Source: Variovorax sp. OV329 (lineage in GTDB: Bacteria; Pseudomonadota; Gammaproteobacteria; Burkholderiales; Burkholderiaceae_C). From it: DNA of 64,000 bases. Within the stretch, counting starts at the first letter, position 1. Every line of letters starts with the position of its first letter. The stretch is taken from contig NZ_FOUG01000008.1 in NCBI RefSeq assembly GCF_900114785.1, positions 186,001 to 250,000 of the forward strand, given 5' to 3'. This document shows positions 16,785 to 25,250 of this stretch, piece after piece. Made by a program: the position numbers and the translations under genes. The notes beneath the pieces are model-generated. The model was not told the DNA's origin, did not search any database, and saw only the letters and a program-made list of their open reading frames with translations.

Positions 16785-17666
16785 ATGAGTTCAACCGCCC
16801 ACGGCACCACGCCTTATTACTTCGTGCCGGCCCCCTCGGCTTACCCGGTCGTCACCGCGGCCGGGCTGTTCCTGGTGATCCTGGGCGCGGCCCAGTGGAT
16901 CAACGGCCACGCCTGGGGCGCCTGGTCCCTGCTGGCCGGCATGGTCATCTGGCTGACCACCCTGTTCCGCTGGTTCCGCACGGCAGCGCACGAGAGCGAA
17001 GGCGGGCAATACGGCTACAAGATCGACCTGTCCTACCGCTGGAGCATGAGCTGGTTCATCTTCTCGGAGGTGATGTTCTTCGGCGCCTTCTTCACCGCGC
17101 TGTGGTGGGCCCGCACCCACTCGCTGCCGGCGCTGGGCAGCCTGGACAACGCGCTGCTGTGGCCCGACTTCAAGGCCGTGTGGCCCACGCTGGCGGCCGG
17201 CGCCACCGCCTCGCCGGCCAACATCGTCGAGCCCTTCCAGACCGTGGGCCCCTTCTGGCTGCCCACCATCAACACCGCGCTGCTGCTGAGCTCGGGCGTG
17301 ACCCTCACCATCGCCCACCATGCGCTGCGCGCCAACCACCGCGCGCAGACCATCCGCTTCATGTGGGTCACGGTGCTGCTGGGCTTCATCTTCCTGTGCG
17401 TGCAGGGCTACGAGTACCACCACCTCTACACCGAGCTGAACCTCAAGCTCAGCTCGGGCACCTACGGCTCGACCTTCTTCATGCTGACGGGCTTCCACGG
17501 CCTGCACGTGTTCGTGGGCATGCTGATGCTGTTCTTCATCACGCTGCGCCTGCACAAGGGCCACTTCACGCCCGAGCGCCACTTCGGCTTCGAGGGCGCG
17601 GCCTGGTACTGGCACTTCGTGGACGTGGTGTGGCTGGGCCTGTACCTGCTGGTCTACTGGCTTTGA
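16785..17666 (+). CDS. coxC: Cytochrome c oxidase subunit III
   Basis: 293-aa seven-helix subunit III. Conserved segments are WSMSWFIFSEVMFFGAFF, IVEPFQTVGPFWLPTINTALLLSSG, FLCVQGYEYHHLY, FFMLTGFHGLHVFVGMLML and WYWHFVDVVWLGLYLLVYWL. It stabilises the active-site and proton-uptake functions of subunit I. A strong intrinsic terminator follows 24 bp after the stop, so coxC probably ends the first transcription unit. Confidence 0.96.
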   Translation: MSSTAHGTTPYYFVPAPSAYPVVTAAGLFLVILGAAQWINGHAWGAWSLLAGMVIWLTTLFRWFRTAAHESEGGQYGYKIDLSYRWSMSWFIFSEVMFFGAFFTALWWARTHSLPALGSLDNALLWPDFKAVWPTLAAGATASPANIVEPFQTVGPFWLPTINTALLLSSGVTLTIAHHALRANHRAQTIRFMWVTVLLGFIFLCVQGYEYHHLYTELNLKLSSGTYGSTFFMLTGFHGLHVFVGMLMLFFITLRLHKGHFTPERHFGFEGAAWYWHFVDVVWLGLYLLVYWL

Positions 17667-17690
17667 GACTCTCGCACGACGGCAAAAGAG

Positions 17691-17714
17691 AAAAGCGCCG
17701 CAAGGCGCTTTTTT
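17691..17714 (+). terminator. Rho-independent terminator after coxC
   Basis: AAAAGCGCC-GCAA-GGCGCTTTT forms a 9-bp stem with a tetraloop, followed by more T residues. It begins 24 bp past the coxC stop. Because A and T runs flank both sides, it can also terminate the convergent DUF2909-like gene that ends at 17747. Confidence 0.85.
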
Positions 17715-17746
17715 CATGGTTCTCCGAGGAAGCCCGCCGGCCGGAC

Positions 17747-17968
17747 TTATTTGCCGACCGGAAGGCCCCCTGGCTGGATGTAGCCGAGCTTCCAGGCCAG
17801 CAGCACGCACAGGAACAAAACCACCGACAGGCCGATCCGAACCGTGAGCGCGCGCGCCATGCCTCCGGACTTGGCGCGCCCCTCGCGCCCGTCCCTGAGC
17901 ATGAAGTACAGGGCGGATCCCAAGCTGGCCAGGATGCCCAGGAACACCAGGGCAATGACGAATTTCAT
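17747..17968 (-). CDS. DUF2909-like twin transmembrane protein
   Basis: 73-aa protein with two helices, VIALVFLGILASLGSALYFM and IGLSVVLFLCVLLAWKLGYI, separated by a charged hinge (RDGREGRAKSGGMARAL). This layout matches the DUF2909 twin-transmembrane family found among cytochrome oxidase genes of betaproteobacteria. It is the only gene in the block on the opposite strand: convergent with coxC and divergent from surf1, whose start lies 36 bp away. Function unknown. Confidence 0.8.
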   Translation of the reverse strand: MKFVIALVFLGILASLGSALYFMLRDGREGRAKSGGMARALTVRIGLSVVLFLCVLLAWKLGYIQPGGLPVGK

Positions 17969-18004
17969 GACAAGCATTATCGACCTGCGCGGTCCGGGCG
18001 TCGC

Positions 18005-18907
18005 GTGAGCACGGCGGCACCCTTCCAGTCGGCGCAGGCGCCGGCACGCACCCGCAAGCGGGGCCACACCCTTCTTTTCGCCGTCGTCGCGCTGGCGCTC
18101 ATCGCCCTCGGAATCGCGCTGGGCAACTGGCAACTGCGCCGCGCGGCCCAGAAGGAAGCCCTGCAGGCCCAGATCGAGGCGCAGGGGCTGCAGCCCGTGC
18201 TGGACCAGGCCGAGTTCCTGGCCCTGCCGAAGCCGGTCGACGCGCTGCACCGCCGCGTGCGCCTGCGCGGCCTGTGGCTGGCCTCGCAGACCGTCTACCT
18301 GGACAACCGGCAGATGCACGGCATCCCGGGCTTCTACGTGCTCACGCCCCTGGCGCTGGAAGGCAGCAACGAGACGGTGATGGTCCAGCGTGGCTGGATC
18401 CAGCGCAATTTCAACGACCGCACGCAGTTGGCGCCGGTGCAGACCCCCGGTGGCCTGGTGGAGGTCGAGGCGCTCATCGCCCCGCCGCCAGCCCACCTGC
18501 TGGAGCTGGGCAAGGAGCCGCCCGCCGCGCCCGCCGCCGGCAGCGCAGCAGCCACGCCCGCCGCCGAGGCTGCCACCGCGCCTGCCCAAGGCAGCGCCGG
18601 CGCGGCACCGCCGGCCGGGGCTGCGGCGGCCGCTGCCGCGGGGTCTTCCCCCATCCGGCAAAATCTGGACCTGGACGCTTTCCGCACGCAGACCGGCCTG
18701 CCGCTACGCACGGAACTGTCCCTGCAGGAAATCGGCAGTGCCTCCCAAGGACTGCAGCGTGACTGGCCGGCCCCGGCGCTGGGCATCGACCGGCATTACG
18801 GCTACGCATTCCAGTGGTTCGGTCTCGCGGCCCTTGTCGCAGTACTTTATGTCTGGTTCCAATTCATCGTCCCCTTCCGCCGCGCCAGGCGCCAGCGCCG
18901 TGGCTGA
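18005..18907 (+). CDS. SURF1-family cytochrome oxidase assembly protein
   Basis: 300-aa Shy1/SURF1 protein with a GTG start. Its N-terminal helix is LLFAVVALALIALGIALGNWQL, its C-terminal helix YAFQWFGLAALVAVLYVWFQFIV, and between them a periplasmic domain carries the family blocks GLWLASQTVYLDNRQMHGIPG and VMVQRGWIQRNF. It assists heme a3 insertion into subunit I. Odd feature: a low-complexity Ala/Pro insertion of about 44 residues (nt 18515-18646) interrupts the periplasmic domain. The stop overlaps the next gene by 8 bp. Confidence 0.92.
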   Translation: MSTAAPFQSAQAPARTRKRGHTLLFAVVALALIALGIALGNWQLRRAAQKEALQAQIEAQGLQPVLDQAEFLALPKPVDALHRRVRLRGLWLASQTVYLDNRQMHGIPGFYVLTPLALEGSNETVMVQRGWIQRNFNDRTQLAPVQTPGGLVEVEALIAPPPAHLLELGKEPPAAPAAGSAAATPAAEAATAPAQGSAGAAPPAGAAAAAAAGSSPIRQNLDLDAFRTQTGLPLRTELSLQEIGSASQGLQRDWPAPALGIDRHYGYAFQWFGLAALVAVLYVWFQFIVPFRRARRQRRG

Positions 18908-19568
18908 CGAGCCGCTCGGCCTCACGGTGCATTCCATGCCCACGCCCCAGCAGACGCTGGAAGCGGGTGAAGGCCGGCGCACGGGGCGCATCCGCATGCT
19001 GCTGGTGATGCTCGTGTGCGCGGCGCCGGTCATCGCCTCCTACTTCACCTACTACGTGGTCAAGCCGACCGGGAACGCCTCCTACGGGCAGCTGATCGAC
19101 CCGCAGCGCCCCTTGCCCGCGCTCACTGCCGTCGGCGGGGACGGACGGCCGGTCGATCTGCGCTCGCTCAAGGGGCAGTGGCTGCTGGTGGTGGTGGGCC
19201 AATCGGGCTGCGACAGCGTGTGCGAGCAGCAGCTGTACCTGCAGCGCCAGCTGCGCGAGAGCCTGGGCCGCGAGAAGGACCGCCTGGACCGCGTCTGGCT
19301 CATCACCGACGATGCGCCCCCGCCCGCCCGCCTGGGCGGCGCGCTGCAGGGCGCCACCGTGCTGCGCGTGCCGCAGGCGCAGCTCGCGCAGTGGCTGGCG
19401 CCGGCCGCGGGCCACCAGCTCGACGAGCACATGTACCTGGTCGACCCGATGGGCCACTGGATGATGCGCTTCCCCGCCCGCATGGACGCCGCAGGCGCTG
19501 CCAAGGCCAAGCGCGATGTCGAGCGCATGCTGCGCGCGTCCTCCTCATGGGACGAAGCCGGCCGATGA
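18900..19568 (+). CDS. Thioredoxin-fold/SCO-like membrane-anchored protein of the oxidase operon
   Basis: 222-aa protein with one N-terminal helix ([23 protein letters not shown]) and a periplasmic thioredoxin-like domain. That domain has a CxxxC motif ([20 protein letters not shown]) and a later His ([15 protein letters not shown]), arranged much as in SCO copper chaperones. It is a recurrent but poorly characterised member of Burkholderiales oxidase operons. A GTG start overlapping surf1 is chosen; ATG at 18936 is an alternative. The stop overlaps ctaA (ATGA). A redox or copper role at CuA is an inference. Confidence 0.8.
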   Translation: MADEPLGLTVHSMPTPQQTLEAGEGRRTGRIRMLLVMLVCAAPVIASYFTYYVVKPTGNASYGQLIDPQRPLPALTAVGGDGRPVDLRSLKGQWLLVVVGQSGCDSVCEQQLYLQRQLRESLGREKDRLDRVWLITDDAPPPARLGGALQGATVLRVPQAQLAQWLAPAAGHQLDEHMYLVDPMGHWMMRFPARMDAAGAAKAKRDVERMLRASSSWDEAGR

Positions 19569-20776
19569 ACGGCATGGACGCGCAACCGCTCTACGACCTC
19601 GCACCGGTGGCGTGGCTGCTGGGCATGGGCGTGCTGATCGCGCTGGGTCCGCTGCTGTGGGTGTGGCGCCGGCACGTGGGCGAGGGCGCCGGCCGCCGGC
19701 TGCAGGCGCTCACGGTGCTCACCCTGTTCCTCACCTTCGACCTGACGCTGTTCGGCGCCTTCACCCGCCTGTCCGATTCCGGCCTGGGCTGCCCCGACTG
19801 GCCCGGCTGCTACGGCAACGCCAGCCCGCTGGGCGCGCGCCACGAGATCGCCATGGCGCAGGCGGCCCAGCCCACCGGCCCGGTCACGCACGGCAAGGCC
19901 TGGGTGGAAATGGTGCACCGCTACCTGGCCACCAGCGTCGGCTTCCTGATCCTGGTGCTGGCCGTGACCACCTGGGTGGTCCGCCGCCGCGAGCGGCTGG
20001 CGCCGCAGGCGACGCGCCGCGGCGTGGCATCGCTGAGTGCCTGGTGGCCCGCGGCCACGCTGGTGTGGGTGTGCCTGCAGGGCGCCTTCGGCGCGCTCAC
20101 CGTCACCTGGCGCCTCTATCCGGCCATCGTCACCCTGCACCTGCTGGGCGCGATGGTGCTGCTGGCGCTGCTGTGCATCCAGGCCGTTCGCTATGGCCAC
20201 GCAGCGCAGGCGCGCCTGCCGGCGCCCATCGCCCCGGCGCTGCGCACCCTCCTGTGGTGGACGGCCGGCGTGGTGCTGCTGCAGATTGCGCTGGGCGGCT
20301 GGGTCAGCACCAACTACGCGGTGCTGGCCTGCACCCAGTTCCCGACCTGCCAGGACAGCTGGTGGCCGCCCATGAACTTCGCCCAGGGCTTCGAGATCTG
20401 GCGCGAGCTGGGCACCGCCAGCCATGGCGCGCCCATCGAATTCGCTGCGCTCACCGCCATCCACTACACGCACCGGCTGATGGCCTACCTGGCCTTCGCG
20501 TCCATCGGCGTGCTGGCCTGGCAGCTGCTGCGCCAGGCGCCGGCCCTGCGCGCGCAGGCGCGCTGGCTGATCGGCCTGGCGCTGCTGCAGCTGGCCACGG
20601 GCCTGGGCAACGTGCTGCTGGGCTGGCCGCTGGTCGCCGCGCTGCTGCACACCGGCGGCGCCGCCGCCCTCGCGGTGGTGCTGACCTGGACGCTGTGCGA
20701 AAGCCGGCGTGCCGCCGCCACCGTGCCGCACCGCCATTCGGCGGGCCTCGCTTCCAACAAGATCCTCGAACAATGA
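19565..20776 (+). CDS. ctaA: Heme A synthase (COX15/CtaA)
   Basis: 403-aa eight-helix protein that oxidises the C8 methyl of heme O to the formyl group of heme A. Heme-ligand histidines are in [14 protein letters not shown] and [14 protein letters not shown], with others in [10 protein letters not shown] and [11 protein letters not shown]. The paired cysteines of the first loop are in [13 protein letters not shown], with another pair in [11 protein letters not shown]. It overlaps both neighbours by 4 bp (ATGA), placing it firmly in the operon just ahead of ctaB, its substrate provider. Confidence 0.95.
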   Translation: MNGMDAQPLYDLAPVAWLLGMGVLIALGPLLWVWRRHVGEGAGRRLQALTVLTLFLTFDLTLFGAFTRLSDSGLGCPDWPGCYGNASPLGARHEIAMAQAAQPTGPVTHGKAWVEMVHRYLATSVGFLILVLAVTTWVVRRRERLAPQATRRGVASLSAWWPAATLVWVCLQGAFGALTVTWRLYPAIVTLHLLGAMVLLALLCIQAVRYGHAAQARLPAPIAPALRTLLWWTAGVVLLQIALGGWVSTNYAVLACTQFPTCQDSWWPPMNFAQGFEIWRELGTASHGAPIEFAALTAIHYTHRLMAYLAFASIGVLAWQLLRQAPALRAQARWLIGLALLQLATGLGNVLLGWPLVAALLHTGGAAALAVVLTWTLCESRRAAATVPHRHSAGLASNKILEQ

Positions 20777-21681
20777 GCACGCCCTTGTCCGCCCAAGACA
20801 GCCATGGCGCCAACGTGCTGCGCCAGTACTACGCCCTTACCAAGCCTCGCGTGGTGCAGCTGATCGTCTTCTGCGCCTTCATCGGCATGGTGCTGGCCGT
20901 GCCCGGCATCCCGTCGTGGGACGACGTGGTGCAGGGGCTGTTCGCATGCATCGGCATCTGGCTGGTGGCTGCGGCCGCCGCCGCCTTCAACTGCCTGGTC
21001 GAGAAGGGCATTGACGCCAAGATGAAGCGCACCGCCTGGCGGCCCACCGCCCGCGGCGAGCTCAGCGACTGGCAGGCGCTGTCCTTCTCCGTCGTGCTGT
21101 GCGCGCTGGGCTCGGCCCTGCTGTGGTTCACGGTGAACCCGCTCACCATGTGGCTTACTTTCGCCACCTTCGTGGGCTACGCGGTGATCTACACCGTGAT
21201 CCTGAAGCCGCTCACGCCGCAGAACATCGTGATCGGTGGCGCGTCGGGCGCCATGCCGCCGGTGCTGGGCTGGGCCGCGATGCGCGGCGACGTGGGGCCT
21301 GAGGCGCTGATCCTCTTCCTCATCATCTTCCTGTGGACGCCGCCGCACTTCTGGGCCCTGGCCCTGTACCGGGTGGAGGACTATCGCAAGGCCGGCCTGC
21401 CGATGCTGCCGGTGACGCACGGCAACGAGTTCACGCGCCTGCAGGTGCTGCTCTACACCTTCATCCTCTTTGCCGCCTGCCTGATGCCCTTCATCTACGG
21501 CATGAGCGGCTGGCTGTACCTGCTGGTGGCCGTCGGGGTGAGCGTGGGCTTCTCGGGCTATGCCTTCAAGCTGTGGCGCCACTACTCGGATGCGCTGGCG
21601 CGCAAGACCTTCCGATTCTCCCTGGTCCACCTGAGCGTGCTCTTCGCCGCGCTGCTGGTGGACCACTACATCACCTACTGA
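20773..21681 (+). CDS. ctaB: Protoheme IX farnesyltransferase (heme O synthase)
   Basis: 302-aa UbiA-superfamily prenyltransferase that attaches farnesyl to heme B. The Asp-rich substrate motif is [21 protein letters not shown] and the second motif is [17 protein letters not shown]; the family block [12 protein letters not shown] is intact. About nine hydrophobic helices follow the usual pattern. Also called cyoE; ctaB is used here because it serves an aa3 operon next to ctaA. Confidence 0.95.
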   Translation: MSTPLSAQDSHGANVLRQYYALTKPRVVQLIVFCAFIGMVLAVPGIPSWDDVVQGLFACIGIWLVAAAAAAFNCLVEKGIDAKMKRTAWRPTARGELSDWQALSFSVVLCALGSALLWFTVNPLTMWLTFATFVGYAVIYTVILKPLTPQNIVIGGASGAMPPVLGWAAMRGDVGPEALILFLIIFLWTPPHFWALALYRVEDYRKAGLPMLPVTHGNEFTRLQVLLYTFILFAACLMPFIYGMSGWLYLLVAVGVSVGFSGYAFKLWRHYSDALARKTFRFSLVHLSVLFAALLVDHYITY

Positions 21682-21687
21682 CGACAC

Positions 21688-22293
21688 ATGAGCCCCACCA
21701 TGAACAAGCGCGACCTGCTCAAGCTGCTGGCCGCCGGCGGCGCCACGCTGGGACTGGCCGGCTGCATGCAGAACAAGGCCAGCTTCAATGCGGTGGACAT
21801 CACCGGCGCGGACTACGCCAAGGGCTTCTCGCTCAAGGACGCCAACGGCGCCACCCGCACCCTGGCCGACTTCAAGGGCAAGGTGGTGGTGCTCTTCTTC
21901 GGCTATGCCCAGTGCCCCGACGTGTGCCCCACCACCATGACCGAGATGGCGCAGGTCAAGCAGCAGCTGGGCGCGGACGCCGGCAAGCTGCAGGTGGTGT
22001 TCGTCACCGTGGACCCGGACCGCGACACGCCCGAGGTGATGAAGGCCTACATGGGCGCATTCGATCCTTCCTTCGTCGCGCTCATACCCACGCAGGAGCA
22101 GCTTGCCGCGCTGGCCAAGGACTTCAAGGTCTACTACAAGAAGGTGGAGGGCAAGACGCCCACCGCCTACTCCATGGACCATTCGGCCGCCAGCTACGTC
22201 TACGACCCCGAGGGCCGGCTGCGCCTCTATGCCCGCTACGGGCAGGGCGTGGCGCCCATGGTGGGCGACGTCAAGACGCTGCTGCAGGGCTGA
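21688..22293 (+). CDS. SCO-family copper chaperone lipoprotein
   Basis: 201-aa SCO1/SenC protein. The lipobox LAGC at about residue 25 marks it as membrane-anchored. The thioredoxin-like domain has the copper-binding CxxxCP motif in YAQCPDVCPTTMTEM and the distal His in YSMDHSAASYVYDPEG. It delivers copper to, or reduces, the CuA site of CoxB. An internal ATG (21700, MNKRD) may be the real start. It is last in the oxidase cluster. Confidence 0.93.
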   Translation: MSPTMNKRDLLKLLAAGGATLGLAGCMQNKASFNAVDITGADYAKGFSLKDANGATRTLADFKGKVVVLFFGYAQCPDVCPTTMTEMAQVKQQLGADAGKLQVVFVTVDPDRDTPEVMKAYMGAFDPSFVALIPTQEQLAALAKDFKVYYKKVEGKTPTAYSMDHSAASYVYDPEGRLRLYARYGQGVAPMVGDVKTLLQG

Positions 22294-22313
22294 ACCCGCA
22301 GCGGCGTGCGCCC

Positions 22314-23141
22314 ATGGCCGAAGGCAGCCTCGACCATCTCAAGTCGCGCAAGGGCGCCTATCGCATCGCCCTGATCGAGCCCGAGGTGCTGGAAGGCCTG
22401 AGCCTGGGCCTGCTCGAGACGGTCAACCTCAACGAGTTTCTCGCGCTGGACCTGCAACGGCTGGCGGCGCAGGTGGCGCAGCACATCGGGCTGGACCCGC
22501 AGGCCGATCGCCTGCTCGACACCCTGGCCATGCTGGCCGCGTTCAAGCCCATGCAGCGCCACGGCCACGTGTCGCGGGCCCTCTACGACCTGACGGCACT
22601 GCACGGCGAGCGCGACGCGGTGGCGCATCGGCTGGCCACCCACGCGAGCGACGTGGCCCGCTGCTGGGCCACGCAGTGGGTGACGCTCTCCGGCCTGCCG
22701 CTGGCGGCGCAACTGGAGGCCGTGCGTCGATTTGCCGCCGACACGCACTTCGGCGTGCGCGAGTTCGCATGGATGGCGGTACGAGACGCGGTGAGCACGG
22801 CGCCCGGCCAGGCGCTGGCGCTGCTGCAACCCTGGGCACTGGACGCCGACCCGAACATCCGGCGCTTCGCGAGCGAGCTGACCCGCCCGCGCGGCGTCTG
22901 GTGCGCGCAGATCGAGGCGTTGAAGTCCGAGCCCTGGCAGGCCCTGCCGCTGCTGGAGGCCCTGCGCGCGGACGGCAGCCGCTACGTGCAGAACTCCGTG
23001 GCCAACTGGCTCAACGACGCCAGCAAGACGCAAGGGCCCTGGGTCGATGAAACCTGCGAGCGCTGGCTGGGGAAAAGCGACTCGCCCGCTACGCGCTACA
23101 TCGTGCAGCGGGCGCGGCGCACCCTGCGCAAGGGCGCCTGA
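22314..23141 (+). CDS. HEAT-repeat DNA alkylation repair-like protein
   Basis: 275-aa alpha-helical protein resembling AlkD/AlkC-type DNA alkylation repair glycosylases. Repeated helical pairs are seen (THASDVARCWATQWV, VREFAWMAVRDAV, PNIRRFASELTRPRG, VQNSVANWLNDASK). The tail ETCERWLGKSDSPATRYIVQRARRTLRK is characteristic of the AlkC-like group. It would bind and excise alkylated bases without base flipping; no catalytic residue can be assigned from sequence. It starts 20 bp after the SCO gene and may be read through from it. Confidence 0.75.
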   Translation: MAEGSLDHLKSRKGAYRIALIEPEVLEGLSLGLLETVNLNEFLALDLQRLAAQVAQHIGLDPQADRLLDTLAMLAAFKPMQRHGHVSRALYDLTALHGERDAVAHRLATHASDVARCWATQWVTLSGLPLAAQLEAVRRFAADTHFGVREFAWMAVRDAVSTAPGQALALLQPWALDADPNIRRFASELTRPRGVWCAQIEALKSEPWQALPLLEALRADGSRYVQNSVANWLNDASKTQGPWVDETCERWLGKSDSPATRYIVQRARRTLRKGA

Positions 23142-23301
23142 GGCCGCCTGGCTTCGCGCGGCCAAGACCCGTTCGATCACTTCAGCCGCGTCCCCCGTGA
23201 GTGGCAGTGGGACCGAATCGTCCGCCCGGCGCAAGCTTTGGCGATCGAGACGTGACTTTCTGTGCATTTACTCAACGCTTTCCCGGGTTCTCGCATGACC
23301 A

Positions 23302-23328
23302 GGGAATAAATCGGCGCCCTCCGTGTTT
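23302..23328 (+). promoter_or_regulatory. Possible ECF sigma-factor promoter
   Basis: GGGAATAAA (23302-23310) followed 11 bases later by CCGTGTT (23321-23327) resembles the GGAAT-type -35 and CGT-type -10 elements of ECF sigma-factor promoters. It lies about 40 bp before the start of the small lipoprotein gene. The flanking 23142-23368 interval contains no gene. No ECF sigma gene is in the window, so this rests on pattern alone. Confidence 0.35.
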
Positions 23329-23368
23329 GTAACAAACTGCAAGCTCGCAGTGGTACGGAGACTCCAGC

Positions 23369-23740
23369 ATGAAGTATTTCCCGCTCGCCGCATTCGGCCT
23401 GGCCTTCCTGGCCGGCTGCGCTTCGACGTCCGCCAAGGCACCGGCCACGGCCGACCAGGGCATCCTGGTCGATGCCAAGCGCATGACGCTCTACACCTTC
23501 GACGCCGACAAGACGCCCGGCAAGTCCTCCTGCAACGGCCCGTGCGCGGTGAACTGGCCGCCCTTCATGGTCGCCGAGGGCGGGGCGCCCGTCGGCGAGT
23601 TCTCGGTGGTGGTGCGCGACGACGGCAAGAAGCAGTGGGCCTTCAAGGGCAAGCCGCTGTACTACTGGCCGGAGGACCAGGAACCGGGCGACCGCTACGG
23701 CGACAACTACCGCAACGTCTGGCACGTGGTCAAACCCTGA
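23369..23740 (+). CDS. Small secreted lipoprotein, COG4315 / YxFxxD-repeat family
   Basis: 123-aa lipoprotein with signal peptide and lipobox LAGC near residue 18. The mature part has the family's two repeated motifs: MTLYTFDADKTPGKSSCNGPCAVNWPPF and KPLYYWPEDQEPGDRYGDNYRNVWHVV (each shown partly). A Cys pair in SCNGPC may form a disulfide. Function is unknown; homologues are often next to ECF-sigma regulated redox genes. It precedes a cupredoxin gene by 22 bp, so the two probably form an operon. Confidence 0.85.
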   Translation: MKYFPLAAFGLAFLAGCASTSAKAPATADQGILVDAKRMTLYTFDADKTPGKSSCNGPCAVNWPPFMVAEGGAPVGEFSVVVRDDGKKQWAFKGKPLYYWPEDQEPGDRYGDNYRNVWHVVKP

Positions 23741-23762
23741 AGGCGAACGGGCTCGCATCCAC

Positions 23763-24458
23763 ATGAGCACCCTTCGATCTTCGACGAGCGGCCGGGGCCT
23801 GGCGGCACTCGTGCCGCGCGCCACGGCGGCGCTGCTGGCGCTGGCCTGTGCCGCCGCGCAGGCAGGCAACCTGCAGGTCACCGCACTCGACAAGGACGGC
23901 GCACCCGTTCCGGACGCCGTGGTCATCCTCCAGCCTGCGGGTGGCGGGGCGCCCAGGACGCCACTGCCAACTCGCGTGACCATCGTGCAGGAGAAGATGC
24001 GCTTCGTGCCCGCCACCAGCGTCGTGGCGGTGGGTGCCAAGGCGCGCTTCGTCAACAACGACACCTGGGACCACCATGTGCGCGCCTCGGCGGCCGGGCT
24101 GGCGCAGTTCAGCGCGAGCCCGGGCGAGGGCTTCGAGCTGATGCTCAACGGCAAGGCGGAAGGCAAGCCGGCCAGCATCGCCGACGCCAGCTTCGACAAG
24201 GCAGGCGCGGTGCTGCTGGGCTGCCACCTGCATCCCTCGATGCGGGGCCATGTCTACGTGAGCGATTCGCCTTGGGCTGCGCTCACCGGCGCGGACGGCA
24301 AGGTGACGATGGAAGATGTGCCCGACGGGCCGGTCGTGGTGCGCATCTGGCACCCGGACCAGCTCATCGACATCGCGCCGCAGACGCTCACGCTGACCAG
24401 CGCGGCGGCCGAGGCGAAGCTGCAACTCAACGTCGTGCCCAGGCGCCGCCGCATCTGA
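23763..24458 (+). CDS. Periplasmic cupredoxin/plastocyanin-like protein
   Basis: 231-aa exported protein, with a hydrophobic signal segment ending CAAAQAG. The middle resembles plastocyanin/methylamine-utilization cupredoxins: a first His in NNDTWDHHVRAS and the clustered ligands Cys-His-Met in LLGCHLHPSMRGHVYVS. About 70 further C-terminal residues (VTMEDVPDGPVVVRIWHP) form an extra beta domain resembling carboxypeptidase-regulatory folds. Probably a type 1 copper electron carrier or copper-binding stress protein. A GC-rich stem without a T run lies beyond its stop. Confidence 0.8.
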   Translation: MSTLRSSTSGRGLAALVPRATAALLALACAAAQAGNLQVTALDKDGAPVPDAVVILQPAGGGAPRTPLPTRVTIVQEKMRFVPATSVVAVGAKARFVNNDTWDHHVRASAAGLAQFSASPGEGFELMLNGKAEGKPASIADASFDKAGAVLLGCHLHPSMRGHVYVSDSPWAALTGADGKVTMEDVPDGPVVVRIWHPDQLIDIAPQTLTLTSAAAEAKLQLNVVPRRRRI

Positions 24459-24508
24459 GAAAAGGCGACTCCGGCCGGCCTGCGCGCGCGGGCCGGCTCC
24501 GGGGTGGA

Positions 24509-25147
24509 TCAGGCGGGCGTGCGCTGCTGGAACAGCAGGCGCACCGCCAGCGCGCCCAGCACCATGCCCATCAGCTGGTTCTGCAGCCGCATCCAGAAGC
24601 GGTTGCTGGCGAACCATTGCGAGATGCCGGCGGCGGACAGCGTGACCAGCAGGTTCACCGTGGCGCCGATGGCGACCTGCGTGCTGCCCAGCAGCAGGCT
24701 CTGACCCAGCACCGAGCCCGATTCGGGCGTGATGAACTGCGGCAGCACCGACAGGTAGAAGATCGCGACCTTGGGGTTCAGGATGCTGGTGAGCAGCCCC
24801 ATGGTGAAGAGCTTGCGCGGCGACTGCGGCGCAAGCTCGCGCGTCTCGAAGGGCGAGCGTGCACCCGGGCGCAGCGCCTGCCAGGCCAGCCACAGCAGGT
24901 AGATGGCGCCGGCGATCTTCAGGATCTCGTAGCCCAGCGGCACGGCCATGAACAGGGCCGTGAGGCCCAGCGCCGCCGAGCACATGTGCACCGTGAAGCC
25001 CAGCACCACGCCGAACCACGACATCACCCCGGCCGCGCGGCCCTGGCACAGCGAGCGCGAGATCAGGTAGATCATGTTCGGCCCCGGGGTAAGAGCCATC
25101 AGCAGCGCGGCGCCGAAAAAGAGGATGAAGTGCGAGGTGGAGATCAT
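24509..25147 (-). CDS. LysE/RhtB-family amino acid exporter
   Basis: 212-aa inner-membrane protein with six helices. The opening block FFGAALLMALTPGPNMIYLISRSL is the LysE-family signature, with the conserved GPN. Later family blocks are GVVLGFTVHMCSAALGL, AGAIYLLWLAWQALR and GLLTSILNPKVAIFYLSVLPQF. The ATG at 25147 is used; the longer frame has no family similarity. Members export basic amino acids, homoserine/threonine or other metabolites; the substrate cannot be told. Confidence 0.9.
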   Translation of the reverse strand: MISTSHFILFFGAALLMALTPGPNMIYLISRSLCQGRAAGVMSWFGVVLGFTVHMCSAALGLTALFMAVPLGYEILKIAGAIYLLWLAWQALRPGARSPFETRELAPQSPRKLFTMGLLTSILNPKVAIFYLSVLPQFITPESGSVLGQSLLLGSTQVAIGATVNLLVTLSAAGISQWFASNRFWMRLQNQLMGMVLGALAVRLLFQQRTPA

Positions 25148-25206
25148 GGGAGTCTCTCGACGATACCGGAAACCCGAAGGGCGCCGCGAGATACAGATCC
25201 AATGAA

Positions 25207-25230
25207 AAAGGCCCGCAACAGCGGGCCTTT
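25207..25230 (-). terminator. Rho-independent terminator downstream of opgH
   Basis: AAAGGCCCGC-AACA-GCGGGCCTTT gives a perfect 10-bp stem. On the minus strand it is followed by a T run (TTTTTCATT), 20 bp past the opgH stop codon. It therefore separates opgH from the LysE gene. Confidence 0.88.
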
Positions 25231-25250
25231 CGTGAGCCGTCGAACCGTCC

